A DNA stretch of 19,209 nt from Echinostoma caproni (GCA_900618425.1 UZAN01046895.1:3746-22954), one strand, 5' to 3'; numbered from the stretch's first letter, positions 1 to 10,790 are shown. Numbers and translations are program-made. The notes: a model not told the origin generated them from the letters alone.

Positions 1-2
1 CG

Positions 3-17
3 GCAGACAGACAGACG

Positions 18-70
<53 letters not shown>
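3..70. repeat. (ACAG)n tetranucleotide microsatellite
   Basis: About 65 bases of CAGA units with one GGAT interruption. It starts 33 bases beyond the exon E donor. Confidence 0.97.
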
Positions 71-71
<1 letters not shown>

Positions 72-102
72 GACTGGGGGAGACAGAACGAGAGGTGCTT
101 AC

Positions 103-256
103 CAGCATGAGTTCACGCATTTTCATAATGAACAACAGATCACCGTGTAGGGGGCAAATGATCGCACGAAACGCGGCATCGCGATGTGAGACCCAACTGT
201 TGAGTTGTTTCAGCCGAGACAAAAAATGCGTCGGGGTTGCAGTCTGAACGGATTGT
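103..256 (-). CDS. Exon E of the spectrin-repeat protein (3'-most exon seen; gene continues off the left edge)
   Basis: A strong C/T tract (about 290-262 on the minus strand) precedes the acceptor ATTTTAG, and the donor is ATGCTG|GTAAGC. One base completes the Arg codon left open by exon D; 51 residues follow, ending in phase 0 with KMRELML. The segment FLSRLKQLNSWVSHRDAAF has the L..L..W helix A look of a spectrin repeat, with its Trp 32 residues after the RYRQL motif of exon D, the normal helix C to helix A distance. The later PLHGDLLFIMKMRELM stretch resembles the loop and helix B start seen in dystrophin-type repeats. No stop codon is used, so the protein continues to the left of the window. 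Confidence 0.72.
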
Positions 257-734
257 CTAAAATGAACACAAGGGGAGGGGAGCGAGATGTACAAATTGTT
301 TTGACCGACCAATCAGATAGACGCAGTTCAATAATTCATAGAGAACGCGATAAGCGACCACTAAATTTAGCCACTTCTATCCACTTTTCTTTTTGAATAT
401 AAAAATCAGCCAGAGCAGTGTGTTTTCTTTAACGGGATTGGTGACAAATTCAATGTGTCACGCACAGATTTTTTAACTGGTCTTGGGAGCTATTTGACAA
501 TTCAAACCGGAACGAGTTGAGTTGTTGATTCCGCCATATATTTTAATGGTTAACTTGTCAAATAAATCAAGTATTGCCTCCTAGACTGCTCAGTCTCAAT
601 AGGCCACTACTGGAAAGACCTTGTCCCATTAAGTCGATCTCCCTCGCTGTGACGATAATCAACACCCAAGGTGGTGAGTGACAGATGAGTAGCGGCTGAA
701 GTCCCGGGTAGATTGATGGTAGACTCACAATTGG

Positions 735-1095
735 GCATGTGGGGTGAGTTAATCCTATCAGATGACACCAGTAAAGCGCGTACGCGTTACAGTTTCTGGA
801 CAACGAAATACAGACCAATCGTGCCGACCAATCAGAAGTCGTGCCACCCAGAAAAGCTGTATGACGTCAAGATGGCCATTGGTGGATACCCGCACAACCA
901 ATAAACTTCGTGTGTACACCTTGATTCCTTTGATTTTGTTCTATAAACGAAATGCTACTCCTATGACCTTTTTCTTGCTTCCCGTTGACGGACTTAACAG
1001 CGTGCAAGTGCTAATGCGATTCAGTGTTTCAGTTTCTTCCGTGATTTTGTGATTCGTGATTCGTGATCTGTGCTTACTTCGATTACTACAGCATG
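735..1095 (+). repeat. Repeat family R, diverged copy 1
   Basis: Blocks line up in order with the copy at 18456-18884: GATGACAC..ACGTTACAGTTT-like, AAAGCGCGT, CCAATCAGAAGTCGTGC, then the GTGCAAGTGC region. It ends with GTGATTCGTGATTCGTGATC and ATTACTAC, resembling the end of the copy at 17108. Two CCAAT motifs fall in the shared part. Confidence 0.5.
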
Positions 1096-1601
1096 ACGGA
1101 ATTCCAGTCGGACAGGCACAGTGGATACGGACAGCTGATGATATTAGAGCAACCCTACGGTGCTTTTGTCACTGTAGTGTTGTGTCTGGGTTGGTGGGTG
1201 TACAAGCTGCGATTGCGTAATGAATTCAGGATGCACATGACGTAAACCCCTGGGAGTTGAGGAAATTAAAGGAACAACTGGCAAAATAGGTTTGAAGGAT
1301 AAGTCTGTTTGCATGATTTTCGGAGGCAATGAAGCAGAAATGCATATAAGGAAAAGATAACTTGAGCAACATATATAAACGGATGAATCCCAAATGAAAA
1401 ATCAGGCTGATCCATCTGTCAGAGTTTCCGGGTAGCGGTTAAACAAAACACGGCCAATCATCCATGTCCTACATATCTTACATCCATTCCAGATGACTGG
1501 CCGGTCGACCGACCGATCGACCGACACACAAACACACGTACATGCTAACCAGAGACCAGCCACAAAATGCCTCCGGTGCCACACATGATGATCAATCGGA
1601 A

Positions 1602-1630
1602 TCAAACAAAACAAAACAAAACAAAAAAAC
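1602..1630. repeat. (CAAAA)n repeat
   Basis: Several AACAA/CAAAA units ending in a short A run, inside intron D/E. Confidence 0.9.
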
Positions 1631-1680
1631 GATGTAGCTTTGAAATACATGAATTCATTTCGATGTCAATCAATACTCAC

Positions 1681-1820
1681 CGAAACGAAGTTACTCTGTC
1701 TCGCAGCTGTCGGTAACGTTGGTGCAATTCACTATCCGCGAGGGAGGTCAAATCGTTGTTTGATGGTCTTGTGCCACCACCCATTTGAGTTGATAGTGTG
1801 TTCAGTTCATTTTGTAACAT
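1681..1820 (-). CDS. Exon D of the spectrin-repeat protein
   Basis: This short exon is easy to miss because it lies 8.3 kb from exon C and has only 46 full codons. The acceptor follows a pyrimidine-rich run (..cgcccctttggccag) and the donor is TTTCG|GTGAGT, near perfect. It starts in phase 0, as exon C requires, so C/D reads ..VTELQ then MLQNELNTLSTQMGGG without a break in the coiled-coil pattern. After a Gly/Thr/Ser/Asn linker it ends with ELHQRYRQLRDRVTSF plus two bases. The RYRQL motif occupies the place of the RW..L helix C motif. Additional in-phase exons in the long C/D intron cannot be excluded. Confidence 0.72.
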
Positions 1821-1929
1821 CTGGCCAAAGGGGCGTGAAATGATACGAAAGGAAGATTCACTTCGCGAAGTGTTGAATCATCCATTTTTGATAAATAGAA
1901 CGAAGAAAAACTGATGTATTAGAAATGAT

Positions 1930-2125
1930 CATCCGGCAGACTTCACCTTCACGCACAATCCTCAGTTCTTCCAGTCAGCCATACACTCGGGAAGCACTAG
2001 ACTCGAGTTTTGCTCTTGTTAGAACTCATTAGTTATGCATATTCGCCGTCCCTTCCGGCGTTTGAACTACGAAACCATCGCATGGGAGGCATATGTGTTA
2101 TCACTGTGCCACCACTGAGCCCGTG
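1930..2125 (+). repeat. Repeat family S, copy 1
   Basis: About 190 bases align with 9565-9760. Shared blocks include CAATCCTCAGTTCTTC, GACTCGAGTTT, TTAGAACTCAT, GCATATTC and a TTTGAA run in the same order. The copies differ by scattered substitutions and small indels, so they are old. Class unknown. Confidence 0.65.
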
Positions 2126-2266
2126 ACCCTTATGGAAGACCTAACTTGCTGGGAGGCTTTCGTTTGGAGTTAACAGATAGTAGTCAACTGTCTCTCCCTG
2201 ACTGACCATCGCCGAAGACGACACGTGAACAAACAAGAATTGTCAATTCGCTTCAGTCCGGGTATG

Positions 2267-2340
2267 AGCTGTTTGGCACATTGGTAAAGCTCACATCTTT
2301 CATGCAATCGGTCCGGCGGTTCAAACCGGATAGAACGGTA
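2267..2340 (+). other. tRNA-like sequence (SINE head or tRNA pseudogene candidate)
   Basis: TGGCACATTGG at 2274 resembles a pol III A box and GGTTCAAACC at 2318 a B box. Their spacing is 44 bases, as in real tRNAs. The region between can be laid out like a tRNA D arm, but the T stem (around 2315-2331) and D stem have mismatches, and the acceptor ends do not pair. I therefore read it as a decayed tRNA or tRNA-derived SINE rather than a functional tRNA gene. Confidence 0.35.
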
Positions 2341-3186
2341 TATATGTACTATTGATGAGCTCTAACAAGAGTGAAATTCTATTCTGGTACTTCCGAGTGT
2401 ACAGGTGTTGATCAAACTTGTGTAAAATCACACTCATTTTGGAAATACATTTCAGTTTCCAATATTACACATGTGTATCGATAGCTATCAGTGTAGCGTA
2501 TTTATTCCTAACTTTTTCTCCCACTTATATATTCTTAGTACCGTTCTACCACCGTTTGAGTTTACGCGGTATTGAGTGTCGCGACGAAATTTGTAACAGT
2601 TCGAAAGTTATAATTCAGATTTGGAAAATATTTTATGCAAAGTAGCATGGAAATTCATTCTTTCTAACGAGTGATTCCTGTTTCATGAAATTATTTATTA
2701 AGTTGAACACAGGTATTTCATACTGTTTATTTCTTTTTATTCAGTGCGCGGTAATTAAAGCACTTAATGAAAAAAATTTAGCTTAAATAAATTGATAAAT
2801 TATTTGCCTACTCACAAATTATCCCTAATAATCAAAGAACTGAAAATATACTCAAAGATACATAAAAGTTGACCTTGAGGTGTGCGGCCCGTTAAATAAG
2901 CGTCATGTGGTTGATCGGATGCACTGAGGATTGTGCGCGAAGATCAAATCTGAAGGATGGCCAGTTCAAAATCAATCACCACCAATTATCCCACACCACT
3001 ACTCACAAGTAACTGTAAGTTAAATGTGAAGAACCAAAAATCCTTGAGATATTTCATCTTGATTAGTCAGTCAAGAATGAAGCACCGTTGTAACCACCAG
3101 AATGTATCTATCACCAGTCAATAGAAGACAACTGTGCATGAATTCTTTTGTTATGATACACTTGTGTGATGATAAGCAGACGGGGT

Positions 3187-3520
3187 GAGTCGCATAGTCA
3201 CATAGACCTACTGTCCAGTGATGGAAATCGGTAACCTAAGTTCCGGGACTTGGAGTGGTGAAAGCGCTGGGGGACCTCGCTAGGTCAGGTGTGTTTTTGA
3301 ACCGGACGACAATTTTAGTCGGTTTAGTCGCTGTCACCGGCTTGCTTTGGTTCGAGATTCGAGCCCCGCCACCGCCACTCACCAGCTTTGCTCTAACCCG
3401 GTTCTTTACTACGCTTGACCTAGGGGGGGCCTAATGTCTGGTTCACCACTTTCAAGTCCCGGGGCTTAGGTTGCCGGCTACAATCAGTGAACAGCAGGTC
3501 TTCCTGACTATATATGATTC
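3187..3520. mobile_element. Foldback/MITE-like element with long terminal inverted repeats
   Basis: The two ends are inverted copies of each other over about 75-80 bases. ACCTAAG..CCGGGACTT near 3234-3252 pairs with AAGTCCCGGGGCTTAGGT at 3454-3471. Outer parts (CATAGTCA..GACCTACTG on the left, CAGCAGGTC..TGACTAT on the right) also pair. Inside, CTAGGTCA pairs with TGACCTAG and GAACCGG with CCGGTTC, so most of the element is an imperfect palindrome centred near 3353. There is no coding capacity, so it is a nonautonomous element or foldback repeat. The exact borders and any target-site duplication are unclear. Confidence 0.6.
3316..3366 (+). promoter_or_regulatory. Possible tRNA-like pol III boxes inside the foldback element
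   Basis: GATTCGAGCCC at 3356 fits the pol III B box well, and TAGTCGGTTTAG at 3316 loosely fits an A box 40 bases upstream, near tRNA spacing. This could reflect a tRNA-derived core or chance within a palindrome. Confidence 0.2.
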
Positions 3521-4002
3521 TACCACGTATGTTGTCTATGACACGCTGGAATGTGATTAGAAAAATACAGCTCATCTATGGGATTAGAAACTCCTGATTT
3601 GAATCTCCTACGATGAAGCGTACATACGGACCTCAGAACATCCGAATCGCTATGTCTCACCGGCTCCATCGAGAGAACTAGCGTATTGTGCCCCGAAAAA
3701 GTAAACTGCAACAAACTTGACACCCGGTCCAAGTGAACTGTAATTTTCACGAACACAACCCGCTTGTGTGTAGGGTTGAGCTTTGACTGACTAATCGTAG
3801 ACATCGATCGCGAATTCCTAAGAAACCGTGAAAAATCACCGGTTTTAGACCGGGTGACCTGGTAACTGCGCAGCAGACAAAAAATCACGGAGTAATTCTT
3901 TTGTTATAACTATTTTCGTACCACAATTTACTTAGTCCAACAAAGTGTTAAAAAGAATAGCCATAATTATGATATAATACAAAAATTAAGTTTGGATGTA
4001 AT

Positions 4003-4039
4003 ATTGATTGATTGGCTGAATGATTGATTGATTGATTGT
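4003..4039. repeat. (ATTG)n repeat
   Basis: TTGA units with one interruption (GGCTGA). Confidence 0.9.
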
Positions 4040-6298
4040 TGCTCAGAATGAGTATGTTTGTGGTCAGGGGATTTTTCCTCGCACGTTAAAGCCGAAAGCG
4101 TGAGATATTCTATCGCTCAATTCCGTATAAATCTACCATTTGGAAAGAAACCGGGGGAATACTGTTTCGTGTTCAGTTCAAAATATGCTGTTTTTTAGGG
4201 GATTAACATCTGAGAATAAATAATTCACACAAATGAAACAAATCGATGATTTCTACATCTGCTATATATTTGTCCACCAACGAACTTGAATGGGGAGTTT
4301 AGGGTAGAGTAATAGATACACTTTTATTCCGACACGATGAGTACATACAATGGATTGATTTATGGTCGTCTACGAATGTCAGGAAGCTCAGAAATGCGCG
4401 TGTGTGCGAGAAAAATGGATCACTTCTCCCTTGGAGATGTAGTAGAACCAAATGACAAGAGCTTGACAAAGTTGTAACGAGATATATCACGAAGCTGTTT
4501 CATAAGCTGACCGATGATCGAGTTAAGTGTGTTGTTTGTATATATGCGGTCTAAGGTTCGACCCTCGGTCGTATCGATCACTTAGTCCCCGTTAAGTTGG
4601 TTCCAATCGATCAATCAAAACGGAATTCTACTTTGAACTGGCAAGTTAGAAGATAAATACAGAGGGAGAGGAATTCCTTTCACATACTCTCATCGGTCGT
4701 GTAAGCATAATATTGAACAAGATAAACAAGTGAAGTAAATTGAGCAATCTAGTTTAGTTTTATCATGTGTATCTGTGTGTGTGTGCGTGAGTACGTCTTG
4801 CCGCTTCAAATTCATTACAGAATCCAAATGTAACAGTTATTCTACTTTGCTTAAAACGCAGGTCAATGCAAAATTCTGCCTGTATTCTTCTTTATCTATC
4901 ACGTTCGTCAATCCAAACTTAATTCGTTTCTTTTCGAGATCCCATTTGACCAGTACTCTTCAATGCCCTCCTGAACAAGCATTTCTTTGATTCGAGTTAA
5001 GAAATCTAGGTCACGTTTGACCCAAGAAGTTCATCGATTGGTGTCACATTAGCTATGCACTTTGTCGTGCTCTTCTAGTCCCATTTGTCGATTGTAACGC
5101 AGCTCAACTTCATAATTCAAAGCCAATTACATTCAATCATTGTTTGAAAGGTTTATTTTTGTTAAAAAATTCTTTGTTTAAAAGTGGCCACTCGGTGAGA
5201 ACCGGAGAAAATCGGAGGTAATCGATAATCGTTATCGGACGGATAATCAAGATTCTCGGTTTCATCGGGTCCGGTGAAATAAATTCCACAATGCACTACA
5301 TTATTTTCTTAGTCGTATGAGCGATAGGTTAGGATTGTTTGGAAAGTTCCGTTACATATAATCAGTCTCTCGTGAAAGAAACAAATGTGTTGGATTTAAA
5401 TGCAAGCAATGTCACTGGCAACACTCGGAGCGATGAGTATTGACGATGGAAATTGATCATTTATGTCGGGTTCGGAAGACAATTGTATGCAAATCGAATT
5501 GTGTCCATGTATAAAAAATGCCCGGTAATTCTTTGGTCATTAACCTTTATTTTACCGTTCTATTTTACTTTCTTTTATCGGGTAAATCGATAATGATATG
5601 AACAATTAGCCAGGAAGGAGAAGCGGACAATCAAAAGTGCTGCTGTAAATAGAAAATAAGGAAATTTAGACAACTGTGGTGCTGGGTTTGGAACATGTCT
5701 TTCGGGGTGATAGGTTGTTGACTGTCACTGTTTGATCACCCTTGAACGAATTTCATGAATCCGATGAAAAACAATAATGTTTCCTCTTTATCCCGCTTCC
5801 TCTGATACCTCTTTTTTCGAATCCTATTGCCAAACAATCACTTGCTGTTTGTTAATCATTTCGCGATCGATACGAACATGTGATGCATTTGTTGCAATAG
5901 TACAGAGTCATGAACATACACACGGTGTATCGGTCAATTCAAATTCAAACGCACGATCAACTGTTTTTACCGGCTACGCGATTTTCCTATCTCAAACCAC
6001 ACTGAAACACACAATTTTGGCTGGGGTTCACATCCGTGATGACAGTGTGCACGGTGTAACGCGCTTTATTTCGAACAAATGAAAGCATGAATGCATGCAT
6101 GCATGTACACATCCTCGGTGAGCGTCTTAGGGAAACCTGAGGGGCAAAGTGCTCCGGTTTTAAATGATTATTAGCCTTGTTAGGAAAAACAGGCTATAAA
6201 CCGTTGTTCTTTTCTCCCTTCGGTTTTTTTTCCACACAGGCACAACTACTGACCAAATTCCTCTCCCCGCTTTGTGCAAAACATATGCACAACAAAAC

Positions 6299-6318
6299 GT
6301 ACACACACACACACACAC
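6299..6318. repeat. (AC)n microsatellite
   Basis: About ten AC units. An ambiguous base follows at 6353. Confidence 0.9.
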
Positions 6319-7017
6319 GAAGGTGATTGTTCGTTTTCCAGTGTGTATCCTGNAAGCCAGCCAGTATCCCCGTCTATCGGAGATGTTACGGGAGGAGGTA
6401 CCCAGTCGGACAATCGGTTTGGCAGATCAATGAATGCATTGATCTCATGCGCGCGCACATACACACATATATGTACATACAATAAACACTGGCACCAAAA
6501 CAACCGGACTAAATCCACCGACAAAAGCATAGGATTTTTGTGCTACCTGGTTCGGGGATAGCGGCCTACCGGATTGTAAAGAGCGAGAAGGAAGCGAGCG
6601 AGCGAGAGTAGGCGTGTGATGGTTCGATTGCTTTTCTTATTTGGGCAATGTGCCATTTTATGCCAGATCGCTGCGTGTTTGGCACTTGTGATTTATGAGT
6701 AAGGATATGGATTGACCACGCAAGTGTTTTAGGCGCGTATCTAGCGATCAAATGATTGACCTACTGTCCACAGGACAAGCACAGTAATCTGTTCATTGAT
6801 GTGAGGAAGTGGGGCGGAGCAGAAGGATGACCGATAGCCCTTTAATAAAAAACGACCACCAGGTGTTTGTGTGTGCTGTAGACAAGTGGATGACGAACGA
6901 ACGGAATGCGAATCGATCAACTCGATTCAATTTGTCCTGTCTTTGTGAATCAAAAACACATGGCTTCGTTTGGGATATGAAACGCAAGAGCACGAGAAGG
7001 GGGAAAGGAGATTGTTT

Positions 7018-7036
7018 GAGAGAGAGAGAGAGAGAA
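7018..7036. repeat. (GA)n microsatellite
   Basis: About nine GA units, followed about 200 bases later by a complementary (CT)n tract. Confidence 0.9.
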
Positions 7037-7233
7037 GACGAGTTATCGGCCTGGCTGTCAATCAGTCTGATTAGCTGTTACTGATAAGCCGAGTGCGTCT
7101 GTTTATGAAACCTCGAATTCGATCATAACTGTGAGATCAATAGATGCATACTGATGATAGTAATCACCCTGTCCGGAACACTCGTACTCTCTGCTTTTGT
7201 GCATTGGCATGTCGATTGCGCGCGCTCTCCCAC

Positions 7234-7253
7234 CTCTCTCTCTCTCTCTCTCG
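7234..7253. repeat. (CT)n microsatellite
   Basis: About ten CT units, complementary to the (GA)n at 7018. Confidence 0.9.
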
Positions 7254-8002
7254 CTCCATTCGTACAACTACTTTCCCTCAAGTTAGTTGTTTGTCCATAG
7301 GTTGTGAAACTTTGATTAAATCTTATTGGTTACATCATCATCCCTATATTACAATTTGCATTATTATTATAAGTACTGTCGAGGGGACAACTTAGTCGAT
7401 CTGCATCAATCTGCTTACACCCACACATTGAACAGCTTGTGATCACTGGAAAAATAATGATGACTACATAGACAATTTGTTTTTCATCCGTAATCGACAA
7501 CCATTCCCTATTCTATTCTGCACAAAGACCGACTGTCAGTATTTTTGTGAAATTTAATAAGATACGAAGACTGAGCAAAACGTTTTTGAGATACGCAGTG
7601 TACACGACGAGTACAAGGTGCAGATGACCGGGGGCAAGGAAAACGTGAACTGTAATCTATTGTGAACAGTACCCCAGTGATTACAAACTCACACCGAACC
7701 AAATATCAACACAGCCGAGCACAGCTCACAAGTCAAAGGAGGGTGGCTATCTGCTCGGACTTTAAGGATGGAACTCAGTCAATTGCACTGGAGAGTGGTT
7801 ATGTTTTACGACTACACATGTGGTTTCAAGCAGCCGCAGCAGAGAGTTGATCGTTTGCGAGCTGTCTTTCAGTGATAACACGCCTTCAAGAAGTGCTGTG
7901 TTTGAGTGATTTGTGGAATTCAATTTGGCAGGCTGCCCGTGGATGATGAGATACGGTGTGGTCTACATGTGGAGGCCATCACAGCAGATAACATTGCTAC
8001 TG

Positions 8003-8036
8003 TAGTAGTAGTAGTAGTAGTTGTTGTTGTTGTTGT
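8003..8036. repeat. Compound (TAG)n(TTG)n microsatellite
   Basis: Six TAG units pass directly into five TTG units. Confidence 0.95.
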
Positions 8037-8429
8037 CGTGATGCGCACGAAACTGGGAACACGCACCATGAAATAGGATTCACAGAACACGGATCAAGGA
8101 TCAGCTATCACTAACTGGATTACGGAAGCACTGGACCGCAAAGGCACGAGCTCTCAATATCCCACGTGACCGAGACACGAGGAAAGAATGGTAGTTCTTA
8201 GTTCGTTTACTGATAGAAATGAGGGCGATTAAAAATATGTACAAAAGATCATTGGTTATCTAGGTATCTACCAATCGTATTGCAGTACTGCTTGTATAAT
8301 TCTGCTTCTGTCTGCACTGTCTCGGATTTGCTGGTACGATCTGCCTATGGCGTGTAGTCAGAAGCCGTGACGCGTATGCGCGTCATTGACGTCCCCTTTA
8401 AATTTGATTGATCGTGGGTGTCCGAAAAC

Positions 8430-9286
8430 TGTGACGCGCCGCTCCACGGTAGGCGTCATCTCGTAAGCCTGAATCACCATAGGTTGACAGAGAAATAGCT
8501 GGCGAAAGCAACCGGAATCTTATCGGGATCAATCCTCACCATCCTACATGAGAAGCTCGACCTCAGAAAGGTTTGCACACGCTGGGTATCCCATCAGCTC
8601 AGTGAGGAACAAAAAGCGGTTCGGGTGAACTGGTGCTGCACCATGCGAGCCAGGTTTGATGGTGGACGTTCCAATACAGTTTGGGAGCTCATCAGTAATG
8701 ACCCTGGGTGTATAGTTTCGACCCAGAGATCAAACAAAAATCGGCTCATTGGGCGTCAGTTGATTGAGCGCACCTCAGAAATTCCAGCTCGAGCGCAGTG
8801 TGGCAAAGCAGATTGTGGCTGTATTCATGGCCAAAATCGGTCTTGTGGCTGTTTTACCCCACGTACCGTAAAGCACAGTCGTCTGAGGCTGGTACATCAC
8901 CCACTGTTTACCGAAAACGCTAGGAGCGGTTACCAGGTAGCGTCCAAGGACTCGAGCACGAAGGAACTTGCTGTCGGCGATTTTCTGTCCAGAGAACGCA
9001 CCCGGAGGTTGATCACTCACTCTTTAATCGGTGTGAATTTTCGTGTTCCCAAAAGTCAAGCACACAATGCGTGGAATCCGACTCGAGTTTACAATAGCTG
9101 CAGTGAAGACCTTTATTGAACAGATCGAAGGGTTATCGGTATGGTCGATCTGTTTCACCAAATGGTTTGAGCTCATGGAACTGTCCATGAACGCTAGTGG
9201 AACACACTTCGAGAAAATGCAATGCTCACTTTTGTGTACCGAACAAAACTTTTCTGTGCATCCGGAAAAGTTTTGCTCAACCCTGG
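8430..9286 (+). pseudogene. Decayed, internally deleted mariner (Tc1/mariner superfamily) transposase
   Basis: Mariner transposases cut and paste DNA at TA sites using a D,D34D catalytic triad. Pieces of the family appear here in order but in shifting frames. An N-terminal helix-turn-helix-like part, ILTILHEKLDLRKVCTRWVS (about 8526-8585), is followed by the VNWCCTMRARFDGG stretch (8625-8666), with an in-frame TAG at 8496. After a frameshift comes WVYSFDPEIKQKSAHW (about 8705-8752), then in a third frame VAKQIVAVFMAKIGLVAVL (about 8800-8858) and WYITHCLPK (about 8889). The C-terminal part, FPKVKHTMRGIRLEF to HFEKM, is at 9045-9223. The first catalytic Asp lies in the ISND stretch, but the part that should hold the second and third Asp is missing: only about 70 bases separate the segments. 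Stops and frameshifts make it non-functional. No matching left terminal repeat was seen. Confidence 0.85.
9241..9286 (+). repeat. Candidate right terminal repeat of the mariner fossil, with a hairpin
   Basis: Just after the transposase C-terminus, a 14-base arm (9241-9254) and its near-exact inverse (9264-9277) flank a 9-base loop. The outer arm continues as GCTCAACCCTGG followed by TATA. Mariner elements end in roughly 30-bp terminal repeats next to a TA target site, so the terminal repeat may be about 9262-9286. No partner was found upstream, consistent with 5' loss. Confidence 0.4.
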
Positions 9287-9564
9287 TATATAGGAGTGAC
9301 AAATTTTGACAAAATATTTTACTATTTAAATGGAAAAATTCATCCGGCAAATTGCAAAATAAGACTGGATACAGGCAAGCAGAACTGTCCGTTGACGTCA
9401 ATTTTCCAATCACCTACTAATCTTGTTCCTTAGTGTGCGTACATTTGAATACACACAGGTTGACGACCGACCGGCCAACCGATCGACGAAATTCATTCAA
9501 GTTTAACTCAAGTTACATGCAAGTAGTTGTGTTAGATAATTGATATTGGCTTGAACTGATTCTC

Positions 9565-9760
9565 CTTCGGAATTCACCTTCTTGTACAATCCTCAGTTCT
9601 TCTAGTCCACCATATACTGGGAAGAATTAGAGACTCGAGTTTCGGTCTTATTAGAACTCATCAATCGGTGCATATTCAGTGTCCCGTCCAGACTTTGAAT
9701 TTCGGACCGTTTGCATCGAAGGTGCGTGTGTGTTACCATTGTGCATCACACATTGTGCGC
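9565..9760 (+). repeat. Repeat family S, copy 2
   Basis: The partner of the copy at 1930-2125, in the same orientation within the same intron. It starts shortly after the mariner fossil (about 280 bases downstream). Similarity fades near 9760. Confidence 0.65.
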
Positions 9761-10090
9761 TATGAACAAAAGACTGGGTTGCCGGTTGTCACCATAGCTG
9801 AATGGTACTTCTTCATGACTTGGGGACATTTACCTCGTCCACTGTTCACCACAAGAAAGTATGTGATGCAAATTCCCGAACGCAATCAATGTCGATTGGT
9901 GAGGAGTATAATGTGTCACGAAAGTTGATTGTTTGAGGAACGAATGATGCACCAAAACAATTTTTCTCTCACAAATAAAAAAGAAAACATTCTAAGTTTG
10001 GTGCACTTGTTTAAGCACTCTTTGTATTGATCATACCACTCGTCCGTCGTCTCCTCCTTGACCTCGGTAATCATAACGCATTTTGCTTAC

Positions 10091-10364
10091 CTGCAGCTCT
10101 GTCACGATTTGACCACGACGTTCGTTGAGCGCCATGTTCTCATTCATTACGGACACTTGACGTTGCAGTTCGGCATCGAGCATGCCTAGTTGATTCAATC
10201 GGCGTTCAACTTGCTCCAGACGTTCGGTCAAACCAGCTCGCGATGCGTGTTCCAGACTGGGAGTTCGTCGATGTTTTGTCAGCACAATACGGTCCGTGTC
10301 CGGACCGAGAGTGTCTGCATGCCCGTCTGCGTGAGAAGCGAGCCACTGGTTCATCAGGGCCAAT
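10091..10364 (-). CDS. Exon C of the spectrin-repeat protein
   Basis: This is the largest exon. A strong pyrimidine tract (rich in C and T from about 10395 to 10369, minus strand) leads to the acceptor CATCCAG, and the donor is CTGCAG|GTAAGC. It begins with one base that completes an Arg codon with the two bases left by exon B, then encodes 91 residues ending GQIVTELQ in phase 0. The first part (LALMNQWLASHADG) looks like helix A; a Pro/Thr/Ser-bearing linker follows (about residues 18-40); the second half (LTERLEQVERRLNQLGMLD onward) is strongly heptad-like coiled coil. The open frame runs past both splice sites into intron, so the ends rest on splice signals and phase agreement. The Trp-to-Trp spacing from exon B is shorter than canonical, so one repeat is atypical or a small exon is missing. 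Confidence 0.8.
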
Positions 10365-10574
10365 CTGGATGACAGGGGTGGGGGAGTAGAAAACGAAACA
10401 ATGACTACGATCGATAGCTTGATTCTGAAGTACTCTAAATCAACAATCAAATGCATAATCTATTTTGCAATAACCGGCTGATTTTTCGCATTCAACATCG
10501 ATTCAGATACTTTTACAGAGTTTAATTAACGTGACTACAGTTGAAACAGTTTCCGAAGGACTCAGTACGGTCGA

Positions 10575-10790
10575 GAGTGAATGTCTCAGGTTGTATGCGA
10601 CTAATCCATCTTCCCTTATACCTAGCGAAATACTCCCATATGACCAAGCGTCTCAAATAGCCTCTGTCGAGTATGTCTGTCCGACTTCTGCGTTCACATG
10701 GTGAGGGCATTTCTCCGTCAAAATGAGAGGACGAAAAGCCTATACATGAGACTAAAACCGGGTCAGTGAACTGTAGACGATTCGCCTAGG
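10575..10790 (+). repeat. Repeat family T, partial copy 3
   Basis: Shares CCATATGACCAAGCGTCTC, AAATAGCCTCTGTCGAG, a GGTGAGGGCATTTCTCC block and AACCGGGTCAGTGAACT with the other T copies. The 3' half of the family is absent, so it is truncated. Confidence 0.55.

Larger units (their letters stand above)
257..1680 (-). other. Intron D/E
   Basis: This 1.4-kb stretch separates exons D and E. It contains a diverged copy of repeat family R (about 735-1095) and an A-rich (CAAAA)n run at 1602-1630. Its ends are GTGAGT (donor) and TTTTAG (acceptor) on the minus strand. I saw no further exon in it; short open frames here look random or repeat-derived. Confidence 0.6.
1821..10090 (-). other. Intron C/D, repeat-filled
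   Basis: This 8.3-kb interval runs from GTAAGC to CCAG on the minus strand. It contains S-family repeats (about 1930-2125 and 9565-9760), a tRNA-like box pair (about 2267-2340), a foldback element (about 3187-3520), a decayed mariner (about 8430-9286) and several microsatellites. The stretches 4040-5770 and 5780-8000 otherwise show nothing I recognise beyond AT-rich or low-complexity sequence. A 122-codon minus-strand open frame at 3520-3888 abuts the foldback; I do not recognise it. Confidence 0.5.

Noticed and set aside
1..70. CRISPR-like periodicity
   Set aside because: A simple tetranucleotide tandem repeat without spacers.
3520..3888. 122-codon minus-strand open frame next to the foldback
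   Set aside because: No recognised domain, and no splice or repeat evidence; kept only as a note under the intron.
4551..4565. Isolated B-box-like GGTTCGACCC
   Set aside because: No A box at tRNA spacing and no cloverleaf; likely chance.
5777..6082. 101-codon plus-strand open frame
   Set aside because: Low-complexity Ser/Thr-rich translation with no motif, splice context or repeat relation; consistent with chance in intron DNA.
8775..9020. 81-codon minus-strand open frame
   Set aside because: It is the opposite-strand shadow of the mariner remnant.
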